Assembly (NCBI RefSeq): GCF_963678635.1
Contig: NC_087066.1
Span: 46,905,129-46,969,128 of the forward strand
DNA length: 64,000 bases
Direction of reading: 5' to 3'
DNA from: Symsagittifera roscoffensis
Lineage: Eukaryota; Xenacoelomorpha; Acoela; Convolutidae
The position numbers and the translations under genes are program-made. Of the stretch, positions 35,755 through 44,698 are shown one piece after another (the stretch's first letter is position 1; each line of letters begins with the position of its first letter). The notes under the pieces are model-generated. The model was not told the origin of the DNA and searched no databases. It saw nothing but the letters and a program-made list of their open reading frames with translations.

Positions 35755-36563
35755 GTGAGTGGAATATGAAAAAAAAATTTAATCGAAAAACCAAAAAAAA
35801 AAACAGGCAGAAATTTAACGCTTTGTAGATTTACAGAATTTTTGGATTTCTTAACTAATTGAAGGAGGATATTTAAAACTCAAAAGGAAGTTGTTTATTT
35901 ACTCGGTCCATATTAAGGTAAAAACAGCCCATTATTGTACCAAAAGGCAAAAGACCTAACGATTTTAACAAGTTATTAGTTCAAACGTTTATTTTAGGTG
36001 AACTAATTGTTCGCTTTTTCCTCGAGCATAAAAGCAATTGATCTGAACTTCAATTTTCGGAAAATATCATATTTTTTAAATTATCTTACAGGTTATTTTT
36101 GGCATAATGAAAACTTAAACTTGGCATAATGAAAACTTAAATTGATATATGAGTATCTCAAATTGGCCTAATGGTTAGCATTTAAACCACAATATGAATG
36201 CTGGTTACCGCTAAAAAAAATTCTGATTTGAGCTTCAGCCGGGTGTTTTTATTTCAATTTTTCTTCGAAATATGGAAGAAAGAACATTTTTTTCATGAAA
36301 GTTTTTTGCCATCTAAATAAAATAGCTCATATTAAGTTTATGGAATCCCGCTTCTATGTCGCCAATGCTTAACCATTAGATAGTGTAAATCATTGCATAA
36401 AAAGAAATAAAAAGAGGCTCCAAGGAAGAAGAGGCTTCCTGTAAAAAAAGTTTTTTCTGTTTTGGAATCATTCTCGAATTTAAAAAAATAAGTTGATCGC
36501 TTTGTCAGCTTTTTTTCAACTGTTGGCACATCAACACAAAGCTAAAGGGTTTGCCAGCCCGTA

Positions 36564-36971
36564 TGAGTTAGGACTGGAGTGTAACTCATAGAGTAATTTC
36601 GGATAGGGTACACCGTCTGCTCGTCACGCTATCTTATTTTCGGCCGGATAGATTCGTGCAACTTCTTAGTCTAATACCGATCCTAATCTTACTCTTATAC
36701 TATCTAGTCTCAGGTTGTTTAACTAGTCTCTGCTAGGCTCAATAGATCTAGGGTATACTGGTTTATTGCGGCTGCTGAAGTGCTCGGGAGAGTCCAACTA
36801 ATTTCTAAGTTAAATTCAAATCTCTCTGGTGCTGAAATTACAAGTAACTTCAGCACTTACAAATAAGTGGGTTGTTAGTTAGATGGATCATGATTGGTTA
36901 ATATTAAATACTTTACATTGGTAAAACATTTAATTTATCCAATCATAAAATATAGTTTAGATCAGGTTCCA
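36564..36971 (-). repeat. 3' LTR of giant element
   Basis: 408 bp, identical to the 5' copy by reading. It contains the 28-base hairpin at 36,829-36,856 and the conserved segment with GGCCGAAAATAAG inside a CTATC/GATAG stem, which could present a poly(A)-like signal. Confidence 0.95.
36829..36856 (-). promoter_or_regulatory. LTR RNA hairpin, giant element
   Basis: On the sense strand GTGCTGAAGTTAC pairs with GTAATTTCAGCAC (one G-T wobble) around a TT centre. The sister copy in the 5' LTR is at 55,370-55,397. Compared with the non-autonomous family, pair 4 is C-G here and T-A there, and pair 10 is T-A here and C-G there. Confidence 0.7.
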
Positions 36972-36985
36972 CCCATCCGGGTTTT
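36972..36985 (-). promoter_or_regulatory. candidate polypurine tract
   Basis: The sense strand reads AAAACCCGGATGGG directly before the 3' LTR, and CCCGGATGAG occupies the same place in the non-autonomous element. It is interrupted by pyrimidines, so it is a weak tract by standard criteria. Confidence 0.4.
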
Positions 36986-38586
36986 ACAGAGTTTTTTAGA
37001 ACAGTTCTTTTGTAGTTCAAGGATGGATGATGGACGTTGGTATTTGGCGAACATCATTTTTCTTTTGTTTCCTTTTTGTTAAGGAAGTTCCAGGGATCTG
37101 GAATTGAGGACACAAGACGTTGTGTTCTTCTTGTGACAACGACTGAGTCTCTGCAACAGCATCAATTCTGGTTTCAGAATGGTTGGCTATGTCAGGTTTT
37201 TCTGTTCTTCGGAGAGAACTTCTTTTGTGTTTGATCTAGCTCGGGAATGGCGTGGAGATTGTGCGTGGAGGGGATGCCTGGTTACTCGGATCTGTACGTA
37301 TACTTGAACATCGAGGTGGTCATTGGTCTAGTTCAATGAAGTCCTTTTCTGCGAGGTCAAGTCGTACTCTAAATCCTTTGAGTTGTGATTGTGAGCGGCA
37401 TATCGATTATAGTTGGTCATTCTCTCTCGAGTGTAGTGAGGTCGTCTTGTCTTTTGATGTTCGTCCTTGGTGTTGTATTCTGATCTATATATTGCATCAT
37501 GTGATTTTACATTTTATAAAACTTTTATTAATTTAATATTTTTTAATTATGATTTTAGTTAGTTGTTTTCACAAAAGCTTTTTGTTTTAGTTCGGTTATT
37601 TTGAAGAGTTACTCACCCTTGAGTAGCTCTTATTAAAAATAAAGGTGTGGTCACAAAGCGTGGATGTAGCACGGTGGGTTAGGCCGGCTATAGAGCATGC
37701 TCAGGACGTCCTTTCCTGGTGGGTTAGGCCAGGTGTGGGAGTATGATTTCATGCGGTTTTTATGAGGGGTCCTGTTATGTGACAACATTTTATGTTGGGT
37801 TTGTTGTGGTTTTACTTATGTTTTGTTGGTTATGTACTTTTTCCAAAAAGCAAATTGTTTGTGGTATGGGTTTGTCTTTTGACTTTTTTGTGTTTTATTA
37901 TTTCTTTCTAAGACTTTGTAATAGTCTTCAAAAGAATAAATTATCCAGTTTTAAACTGGGTTAATCCGGTTTGGGTACCGTTGGTTTCCTTTTCTTAGTC
38001 ATGCTGTTATTTTATGATTTGTGGTATTTAGTAAGCTGCGTTGGTTAGTTTTGTTTAGTATATGATTCCTTTCCAACCGGGTTAAAGGAAAGTTTGAAAC
38101 TTGTTATTATTTGTTAGAGTTGTTGAGTGTGAAAACTTGAAACTGAAATTCATTATTTGAAACAATTCTTCGTGGGCGAGCTGTGCGAGTGTGGATAGAA
38201 TTTCTGTGCGAATGAATGAAAATATCAAAAGGTTAGTACTGCAATTGCATTTTATTAATTTACTGCATAGAATTTGGAAATTTACTGCTAGTAATGGGGG
38301 AATTTTAAGATACAAATTTTCATCATATGTAGATTTACTGCTTTTAGGGGAAAATTTTATAAATTAATTTACTGCATTGGTATTATATTTATTTAATTGT
38401 TGGTGCAAAAGTTAAATAGGGTTTTAAATAGTTTTGAAGAAGTTTGCTATTTTTTATTTTTCTTTTGTGAATTTTTCAGATGATTAAAGATGAAGGCTAA
38501 AAATCTAAAGAAAACATGAATAAGGAATGGTGAGTTTTTCAATATTTTAATTAGTTAGTAATATTCATTTAGTTCATACTTACCTG
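36986..38586 (-). other. 3' noncoding region of giant element
   Basis: About 1.6 kb between the last ORF and the 3' LTR. Its LTR-proximal ~700 bp aligns with the non-autonomous element, including two hairpins. The alignment shows frame-breaking changes, so this part is noncoding RNA or regulatory. The remainder shows no credible ORF. Confidence 0.6.
37604..37733 (-). promoter_or_regulatory. conserved 3' noncoding hairpin block
   Basis: One hairpin at 37,604-37,631 has a stem of ~12 pairs with a four-base loop. Another at 37,715-37,733 has stem CCTGG/CCAGG. The non-autonomous element keeps both. In the second, a C-G pair here is T-A there and the stem extends by two pairs. Between them lie palindromes GGACGTCC and GAGCATGCTC, and a twice-used GGCCTAACCCACC. 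Confidence 0.6.
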
Positions 38587-40380
38587 TTAGTCGTCGGGGA
38601 AAAAACCGTGGGGGAAGATATCGTGAATTAGTTCTGAAGTTGTTAGTAGTTTAGCTAAGATGCGGATGATATTTTTAGTTTGAAGTAGTGGCCAAAGCAA
38701 TTGAAGTGCCTTAATAGTGGTTAGTTCTTCAGTGCCTACTGCAAACTCATAAGGTGTGTTTTGGATTAAGTTATATAACTTGTGGTTAAATTTAGTGTTG
38801 TGGATGAATTCTAAAATGGGGATTTCTATAGGCTGTACAAACTCGTGCGGGATAAGGAAGGGTCGGGATTCTTCTGCGTTGAAGGTCTTGGTGATGGGGC
38901 AGAAAATATACATTTGGGTTATGGGGTCATAATTACGAAGAATACCATGAAGGTTAGTATTTTTAATACAATATGTGAAATTTAGGAAATACGGTGAAGT
39001 GTATTTTGAATTGATGAATTGAAAGCGATGGTGTGGTTGTCTAGAGGGTGTGTGGAGGTCAAAGTGATTTTGGATGAAACGATAGTAACTGTATGTATGT
39101 GTTTGTTTAGTTCGCAACATAATATCGTGTGAGCAGTGTAAATCTCTTTCGTGTGGTGCAAGGAAATGAAAGGTTAGTGAAAAGATTTGGAAGCGTTCTT
39201 TAAAACTTTCGTACGCTTGTGTGCTTGTTAGTGCTTCTGAAATAATGTGATCAAACTTTCGGTCGAAGATGTTTAGTGTAAATACATATGGTGTCTTGAT
39301 GAAAAATTTCTCGGTGATTTGTGGGTTAGCGAAGCGATCGTCGTCTAAGAATTGATCTTGGTTAGCTCTGATGATGTTGTGATCATAGTATTCTAGTGTG
39401 TATTCGTTAGCTCTAGGTGCAGTGTGTATTTTTAGTGATTTTTTATATCCAACGTAAGTAAATTGTCTAGCGGTGAGTGGTGTAGTTAGTCGATATAGCA
39501 TGTCTTTGTTTCGGTCTATATCAATGGATGTGTTAGTTAAAGGTAAGCAAAGAGGGTTAGTGAAATGATAGTATGAGGTCCAAGAGAGAGTGGGCATTAA
39601 AACGTATTCGTCTACAAAGTTGCGTGTTTCGTTAGCGTCATGAGGGGTGTTTAAGGTGTATTGTGGAAATGAGGGTAAAGTGATGGCTAAAAATTCTCTA
39701 GTGTTAGTATGTTGGGGGTGGTTGATGTATTCTCGGGCTGTTCCTGGTTTTGCTGGGAAAGGATGGTTGGGGAACTTTCTTTTAAAAGTGCGATAAGCTC
39801 TATTAGTGTTGAGTGAGGATTCAGTTGATGTGGATGATGGTGCTAATGATTCGGTATAATTTGAAGAGGGTGTAGGGGGATTGGATGAATTTGTAGTGGA
39901 GGAGATTTGGTTTATGGTCGGGGTGTTAAGGTGGTAGGGTTGTTGTTGGAGGGTAATAAAATTGTCTAGCTCTGGGGAGATTCGGGGGGTGTCTGGAGAT
40001 GATTGGTCAGAATGGTATGAGGAGTAGGTTGGGGTAACTTGGGAAGCATAAGAGGGTGTAGGAGTGATTGGGTCAGGGTTATTTGATAATATGGGTTGAA
40101 AAGGAGGTTGAGAAAAATGAGAAGGGTTATGAAAATTATTGGATGGAGATGGTTCTGAGTCGGCAAATTCGTCGGGGGTTTCAATATTCGGGTTATTTAG
40201 CTGTGAAATGGAGTATAAAACTGAAATTTGTGAGTTAGTGTCGGAATTCATGCCTGATGTTACATTGCTAGATGGAAAATCGGGTGGCGGAAAAGCAAAA
40301 AGTGGTATTATTGGGATTGAAGAGGTAAGGTTGGTTGGATGGGAATTTGATCGATGGAGTGATCCAAGTTGGCGGCTCAT
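38587..40380 (-). CDS. accessory protein of giant element, 597 aa, unknown
   Basis: The start codon overlaps the stop of the envelope-like ORF as ATGA (40,380-40,377), suggesting stop-start coupled translation. The first ~200 residues are Ser/Pro/Thr/Asn-rich and probably disordered. The next ~400 look globular and rich in aromatic residues and His, with Leu-rich helices near the end (IKALQLLWPLLQT). There is no signal peptide, membrane segment, zinc motif or catalytic signature I can name. Its intact length in a young element argues that it is functional. It has no counterpart in ordinary Ty3/gypsy elements that I recognise. Confidence 0.8.
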   Translation of the reverse strand: MSRQLGSLHRSNSHPTNLTSSIPIIPLFAFPPPDFPSSNVTSGMNSDTNSQISVLYSISQLNNPNIETPDEFADSEPSPSNNFHNPSHFSQPPFQPILSNNPDPITPTPSYASQVTPTYSSYHSDQSSPDTPRISPELDNFITLQQQPYHLNTPTINQISSTTNSSNPPTPSSNYTESLAPSSTSTESSLNTNRAYRTFKRKFPNHPFPAKPGTAREYINHPQHTNTREFLAITLPSFPQYTLNTPHDANETRNFVDEYVLMPTLSWTSYYHFTNPLCLPLTNTSIDIDRNKDMLYRLTTPLTARQFTYVGYKKSLKIHTAPRANEYTLEYYDHNIIRANQDQFLDDDRFANPQITEKFFIKTPYVFTLNIFDRKFDHIISEALTSTQAYESFKERFQIFSLTFHFLAPHERDLHCSHDIMLRTKQTHTYSYYRFIQNHFDLHTPSRQPHHRFQFINSKYTSPYFLNFTYCIKNTNLHGILRNYDPITQMYIFCPITKTFNAEESRPFLIPHEFVQPIEIPILEFIHNTKFNHKLYNLIQNTPYEFAVGTEELTTIKALQLLWPLLQTKNIIRILAKLLTTSELIHDIFPHGFFPDD

Positions 40381-42332
40381 CGTGGGCTAAAAAAATTATT
40401 ATTTTGAGATTGAAAAGCGGTGGTATGGGGCTGTTCAATAATTTGTTCATAAGTATTATCATCTTGTGATGGATGTGTCATTATATGTTGGACGGGACTT
40501 TGTGATGTGGTGAGTCGAAAATTTGGATTATGTGTGATTGCTAAATTTCTAAAATTTCGCGGGGCTAGGGATAGTGGATGGTTATTTGGTAGGGGTGGTA
40601 ATTGTGGTGCCGTTGGCTGTGTGTCGACATTGTTATGTTCTTCGTCGTATGTATTTTGTCGTGTTGTTATTTTTGTGTTATATTCTTTTATTTGTGCGTC
40701 TAAAAGAATTTTGTTTATAGATGTGGAAAAAATTCCAAAAAATCCTGCAAAGAGTATGCGTGCTACGCTTGCTTGTCTGTTTACTTGTGTGTGTATAGCA
40801 CATGTATTGTAGATTCCTTTTAAGAGTGAGAAAAGAAATCCAATAAAGTTAAACATTGCGTATAAAATAGTCAATTTTTCTAAGATGTAGTAGGGCCATC
40901 CTAGAAAATCTAGGATCTCATTTTTGAGTGTAACAAAGCTAAAAATGTTAATTGGTGATATATCTTGGGGACGGTATTTTTCGCCGTTTAGATATATATA
41001 ATCTTTTATGTCTTTAAAATATCCGCTATAGTCTTGCGTGTAGATATCGGCAAATCCTGCGGTTTCTGCAAGTTTGCGTAAGTTTTGGTCTATTGATTGT
41101 CTTTGTATAGTGTCCATTTGTGTTAATAATTCTTGGAATTGTTGTGTTCTAATGTGATGTTGAATATCTGATTTTGAATAGATTCCTATTGATTGTAAGT
41201 CTATATTTGGGTTTCGAGCAATAGCGCGAATGCTTTCTGGTGAAAATTTTTTGAGTGATTGCATTAATGTGGGATATGGAGTGAGAAGATAATATTTGTT
41301 TTCATCAGGGTTTAGTTGTACTACATTGTGGCTATTTTCTGATCCACATGGGACTGCGGTATCCCAGAAATATGTTCTTCGTGAAAGTGTATCCACGAAA
41401 TGTACTTTATTCTTATAAAAGATAGGAATTCTTTTATAACATCGTTTATCTTCAAAAACGTATAGTGGTGATACTTTTTTAGTACAAGTATAAAACCATA
41501 AGATGTTTCCTTCGTAGTCTAAAAAATTTGATCTATTTCCTGATAATAAGTATCCTGCGTAGGGTATTTTTAATACTGCTAGTGCAAGTGATTGTAGTAT
41601 TTGTGTTCGTTCTAATTCGCATAGTTGATGTAGTGTTTCTAATTCAGAGAGTGACATTTCTTGAAAAATGCGGCTAATTGTATAGTCTAGTTTCATATCC
41701 AAATGAATATCATAGTGGATATTACCAAAATATGTAGTATTCATTAGTGATAATTCTTGTAAGCGTGTGCTTCTGGTGTCATAAGGTTTTAGATGTCCAC
41801 CAGGTTGTCCGTTGCTTTTTTCAAAATTAACTGGTATATAGGATGTTCCTTCGTTTAGAGGATGACCTGTGGCGTATGGGTCGATTTTTACTTTACCAGT
41901 GGTCATGTCGAATCCTTTTTCATATTCAACTAATATTTCAGAGTATTGTGTTCTGTGAAGTGGATTCCTGTATTTACATGCAAGTTCTGTTTCTTGATAT
42001 ATTTGAAAACGTGTCAATTTATTTTCTATATTGTCTATGTTTCGAAAATCGGAACTTAGTTTGCGTGATGGATGGACTTGTTCATATGGAATTGATTGTA
42101 TGAAATATTTTTCGTGAAATTTTATCATACGAGCGTGTATTTTTGCTACTTGAAATGTTGTACATGTGTCTTCGGGGAACCAAACAATTGTTGCTTGTGT
42201 TCTCGTTGTAGGGTCGCAATATCCTTGATCATTTTTACAAGGTAGTCGGATTCCTTGATAGATCATTGTATTATCAGATAAATCTCGTGTGAGTTGTATT
42301 TTTTCGAGTTGTATTTTCCAATCGAAAAACAT
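40377..42332 (-). CDS. envelope-like protein, main part (651 codons)
   Basis: The first ATG is at 42,332, but the frame is open further upstream to at least 42,605, where a T6C run links it in the -1 direction to the signal-peptide ORF at 42,997-42,578. It is Cys-containing and ectodomain-like, with Asn glycosylation sites. Two hydrophobic segments lie at ~488-506 (ILYAMFNFIGFLFSLLKG) and ~522-540, then a ~110-residue Pro/Gln/Asn-rich tail. The tail contains PTAP at ~573-576, the motif that recruits TSG101 in retroviral budding. Position after pol and membrane topology support an envelope role. I cannot name the glycoprotein family. Confidence 0.7.
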   Translation of the reverse strand: MFFDWKIQLEKIQLTRDLSDNTMIYQGIRLPCKNDQGYCDPTTRTQATIVWFPEDTCTTFQVAKIHARMIKFHEKYFIQSIPYEQVHPSRKLSSDFRNIDNIENKLTRFQIYQETELACKYRNPLHRTQYSEILVEYEKGFDMTTGKVKIDPYATGHPLNEGTSYIPVNFEKSNGQPGGHLKPYDTRSTRLQELSLMNTTYFGNIHYDIHLDMKLDYTISRIFQEMSLSELETLHQLCELERTQILQSLALAVLKIPYAGYLLSGNRSNFLDYEGNILWFYTCTKKVSPLYVFEDKRCYKRIPIFYKNKVHFVDTLSRRTYFWDTAVPCGSENSHNVVQLNPDENKYYLLTPYPTLMQSLKKFSPESIRAIARNPNIDLQSIGIYSKSDIQHHIRTQQFQELLTQMDTIQRQSIDQNLRKLAETAGFADIYTQDYSGYFKDIKDYIYLNGEKYRPQDISPINIFSFVTLKNEILDFLGWPYYILEKLTILYAMFNFIGFLFSLLKGIYNTCAIHTQVNRQASVARILFAGFFGIFSTSINKILLDAQIKEYNTKITTRQNTYDEEHNNVDTQPTAPQLPPLPNNHPLSLAPRNFRNLAITHNPNFRLTTSQSPVQHIMTHPSQDDNTYEQIIEQPHTTAFQSQNNNFFSPR

Positions 42333-42577
42333 TATTTCTTGGTATCCTTTATTTTTTGTGTCTGCTTTGCAGTTTGATGGGTTATTTATACCAATGTGTG
42401 GTATCCAGTGTTTATCATGTAGGTCATAGGTTAATCGTCCGTGTGCGCCGTTATACGGGTATTTTTCGTCTAGTCTTATATGTCCTTGGTGTCTTTCAAG
42501 TTGTGATTGATGTACAGAGTCTGAAAAAACTTGAAAATTAACTAATTTTCTTTGGGAGTTTTTATTTTTTGTGATGT

Positions 42578-42997
42578 TTAGTCTAAGTAATTCATTTTGA
42601 AAAAATCGTCGGGATTGAGATGTAAAAGACGTTCTATATTACTTTGGTAGAATGATTCATGGTCAAGTCGGTTTTTGTTTCCGTTCGAGACTTGTGAACA
42701 ATGTACTTTCTTTTCGGAAAATGTTGCTGTGAATTTATAACCTGTAACTGTTGTTGCTCGGGCTTTTGAATAGAGTGTTGCTATTATATCTGTGGTTTCT
42801 ATAGCTTGTGGTTCTGTTTCACATTGTGATACCTGATTGATTGCATATTTATGTAGTGTTTTTTGTTCATTTTCTTCGCAATCGTAATGTGTTACTAATA
42901 AATCTTGTGGTCCTGTACGAGGGGAAGGGTTTATATTTTGATTTGAGGTTATTAGAAAAAGGGTTTGGAGAAAAATTAATAATTTTAGAATATACAT
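42578..42997 (-). CDS. envelope-like N-terminal part with signal peptide (139 codons)
   Basis: The ATG is at 42,997. Residues 1-18 are a hydrophobic signal (ILKLLIFLQTLFLI), then a Cys-bearing secreted region with SQCETEP and KKVHCSQV. It ends at TAA 42,578-42,580, ~20 bases after TTTTTTC at 42,605-42,599. The downstream envelope frame is in the -1 position from that run. The start overlaps the end of the ATG-less 378-codon frame by 13 nt. Confidence 0.7.
   Translation of the reverse strand: MYILKLLIFLQTLFLITSNQNINPSPRTGPQDLLVTHYDCEENEQKTLHKYAINQVSQCETEPQAIETTDIIATLYSKARATTVTGYKFTATFSEKKVHCSQVSNGNKNRLDHESFYQSNIERLLHLNPDDFFKMNYLD
42599..42605 (-). other. T6C run linking two envelope frames
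   Basis: The sense strand reads T TTT TTC in the phase of the upstream ORF, the X XXY YYZ form of a -1 slippery heptamer. It may be programmed frameshifting, or a one-base indel in a homopolymer (mutation or assembly error). No downstream pseudoknot was worked out. Confidence 0.5.
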
Positions 42998-44121
42998 GTG
43001 TATGATAATCCTGAGTATGGATTATAAAATGTAATGTAACCAATTGTGTTTTTAGTGTATCTGTCGTATTTGTATATTACTTCAGTAGTTATAAACGGTG
43101 GTGGTAGTGATTGAGCTGTTATGTTAGGTGGATTTAATGGGTAGGGATGTTGGGTAATATTATTTAACTTAACTGTGATTTCAAATTTTAATTGTAAACT
43201 GTTTTGTTGGAGTATTTGAATATTGTGATCACGGATATCGTTGTGAATATCTTGGCGATATTGTAATCTATTAAGTGCCCAGTTATGAAGGCGGTTACTT
43301 TCTTGATGTTGTCCAAATAGTGGTGGAGGTGCTGTGAATGTATTCCAATCTAATCTTAAAGGAATATTTATTGATGATTGTTCTCGATATCTGGCGTCGA
43401 GATTATTTGGAAAATTTAAGTTAAAGGGTAGTGGTGAAAATTGACTTATTGATGGTGTTGATGGTAGTGATAATGTTTCTGGTAGTGATGAGGATGTTGT
43501 TGTATCCGTAGAAATATCTATGGGGTCATTGACTAAATTTGGTTCACCTTGTGTGAATGAATTTGTAGTCCAATATGGCAGTCGTGATGTTAGGTTTGGG
43601 GGGTTAAAGGGATTTTCACGTATCTGTTCAGATGTTGGTGTTGAACCTAAGTAGTCTGAAGGTAGACTTGAAGTGCTTCGTTGTGAAAAAAGTGTAGGAG
43701 TTTCTGGTGTGATACCAGTGGTGTTTTCTGGAGTGGTTTGTGTTGGGGATTGAGGTATATCAAAATGAACTCGGGGAGTTTGAAAATTTCTATTTCGTCG
43801 AGGATGTATAATTTGTCTATTTATTTCTGCTGTGTTTTGGTTTTGACTAAGGTTTCGTATTCTACTTAGTTCTTGTGGTAGTGTTGGGTAAAGATTATAT
43901 GTTGGTTCACTTAGGGATGCTTGTCGTTGAACTGGTTCTAGTGGTTCAGATAAACGAGCGTGCCTTTCTTCAAAGGTGTATGGATTGTCTTGAAAAGAAA
44001 TTCGTGTAGATGTTTGAGGGTTTTGAGTAGTTGAAGGTGGTGTTGGATTATCTTGGGATGATGTCGGTGAAGACTGATTCTGTGACTGTTGGGTAGCAAT
44101 TTTTGATGGATTTTTAAATTG
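42985..44121 (-). CDS. 378-codon open frame without any ATG
   Basis: The frame runs from just after TAA 44,124-44,122 to TAA 42,987-42,985 with no stop and, in my reading, no ATG, GTG or TTG. The first half is Ser/Pro/Thr/Gln-rich (QDNPTPPSTTQNPQ), the second more structured, with PPPLFGQHQESNR and an Asn-rich part near the end. It overlaps the next ORF by 13 nt. Its length in AT-rich DNA makes chance unlikely. Initiation must use splicing to an upstream ATG, a non-AUG codon, or reinitiation after the 62-codon ORF that stops just before it. The function is unknown. Confidence 0.65.
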   Translation of the reverse strand, partial: QFKNPSKIATQQSQNQSSPTSSQDNPTPPSTTQNPQTSTRISFQDNPYTFEERHARLSEPLEPVQRQASLSEPTYNLYPTLPQELSRIRNLSQNQNTAEINRQIIHPRRNRNFQTPRVHFDIPQSPTQTTPENTTGITPETPTLFSQRSTSSLPSDYLGSTPTSEQIRENPFNPPNLTSRLPYWTTNSFTQGEPNLVNDPIDISTDTTTSSSLPETLSLPSTPSISQFSPLPFNLNFPNNLDARYREQSSINIPLRLDWNTFTAPPPLFGQHQESNRLHNWALNRLQYRQDIHNDIRDHNIQILQQNSLQLKFEITVKLNNITQHPYPLNPPNITAQSLPPPFITTEVIYKYDRYTKNTIGYITFYNPYSGLSYTCIF

Positions 44122-44126
44122 TTACT

Positions 44127-44315
44127 TTAGTGAGAGGGTTTATGTTTATTATAATATTCTTCTAAAAAAAGAATTAGAAAAATTGTTGCTAGGGCAAATG
44201 TAATGATTGCTTTCTTTATACATTTACATATTGTCAAAATGAGGGATGATAGAAATGTTATGAAAATTACAAACAATAAAAAAATATCAGTTCTACTGAA
44301 AATTGTTCGTATCAT
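44127..44315 (-). CDS. small hydrophobic protein, 62 aa
   Basis: The start overlaps the preceding stop as ATGA (44,315-44,312). It has two hydrophobic stretches (IFLLFVIFITFLSSLIL and IITFALATIFLILFL) separated by CKCIKK, so probably a two-pass membrane protein. It ends in the basic tail NKHKPSH. Small membrane proteins of this kind can act as viroporins or budding factors in viruses, but that is only an analogy. Confidence 0.6.
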   Translation of the reverse strand: MIRTIFSRTDIFLLFVIFITFLSSLILTICKCIKKAIITFALATIFLILFLEEYYNKHKPSH

Positions 44316-44542
44316 TTAGACAAGTTGTTAAAATCGTACCTGTGGATATATTCAAGGGTTTTGGAAAGTTGGAGGAATAGTTCAATTATTGTGTAGAAAA
44401 TTAAAAAAATGTTACAAAAAATTATTATGATTATTAGAAAAGATTCGATGATATCAAAAAGAAAGATTATAAAGACTTGAAGTATTGAAAAAAAATGTTT
44501 AAAATTGATAAATATTTGAGCGACTGTTTGAGAGAAAAGCAT
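44312..44542 (-). CDS. small hydrophobic protein, 76 aa
   Basis: The ATG follows directly on the stop of the preceding short frame (TAAATG at 44,545-44,540), and it ends in an ATGA overlap with the 62-aa ORF. A long Ile/Phe/Leu-rich stretch at ~17-56 would span the membrane at least once or twice. The C-terminal segment LQLSKTLEYIHRYDF is amphipathic. AT-rich hydrophobic ORFs can arise by chance, but the tight coupling on both sides argues for a real gene. Confidence 0.55.
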   Translation of the reverse strand: MLFSQTVAQIFINFKHFFSILQVFIIFLFDIIESFLIIIIIFCNIFLIFYTIIELFLQLSKTLEYIHRYDFNNLSK

Positions 44543-44695
44543 TTAAGAAATGATCTCTTTGTCGAATATTTTTTGCTGTTTGAGGCGATTTTCTAGTGTG
44601 GTCGAATTATTTATTAGTTTTTTGACAAGTGGGTTGAGTTTCGTAAAAAATTGTTGGGGGCAATTTTCATGGTGACTGGGAGGTCGTCTTTTTCT
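44543..44695 (-). CDS. 50-codon frame without ATG, start of accessory block
   Basis: It is open from after TAA at 44,698-44,696 to TAA 44,545-44,543, which abuts the next ATG. It begins with a basic RKRR stretch, then has an amphipathic helix (KLNPLVKKLINNS, TLENRLKQQKIF). The absence of an ATG fits an exon reached by splicing from the leader. It could also be chance. Confidence 0.35.
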   Translation of the reverse strand, partial: RKRRPPSHHENCPQQFFTKLNPLVKKLINNSTTLENRLKQQKIFDKEIIS

Positions 44696-44698
44696 TTA

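Noticed and set aside
37252-37536. 94-codon plus frame in the 3' region of the giant element
   Set aside because: Antisense to the element's transcript, and the aligned region in the derivative does not keep it open.
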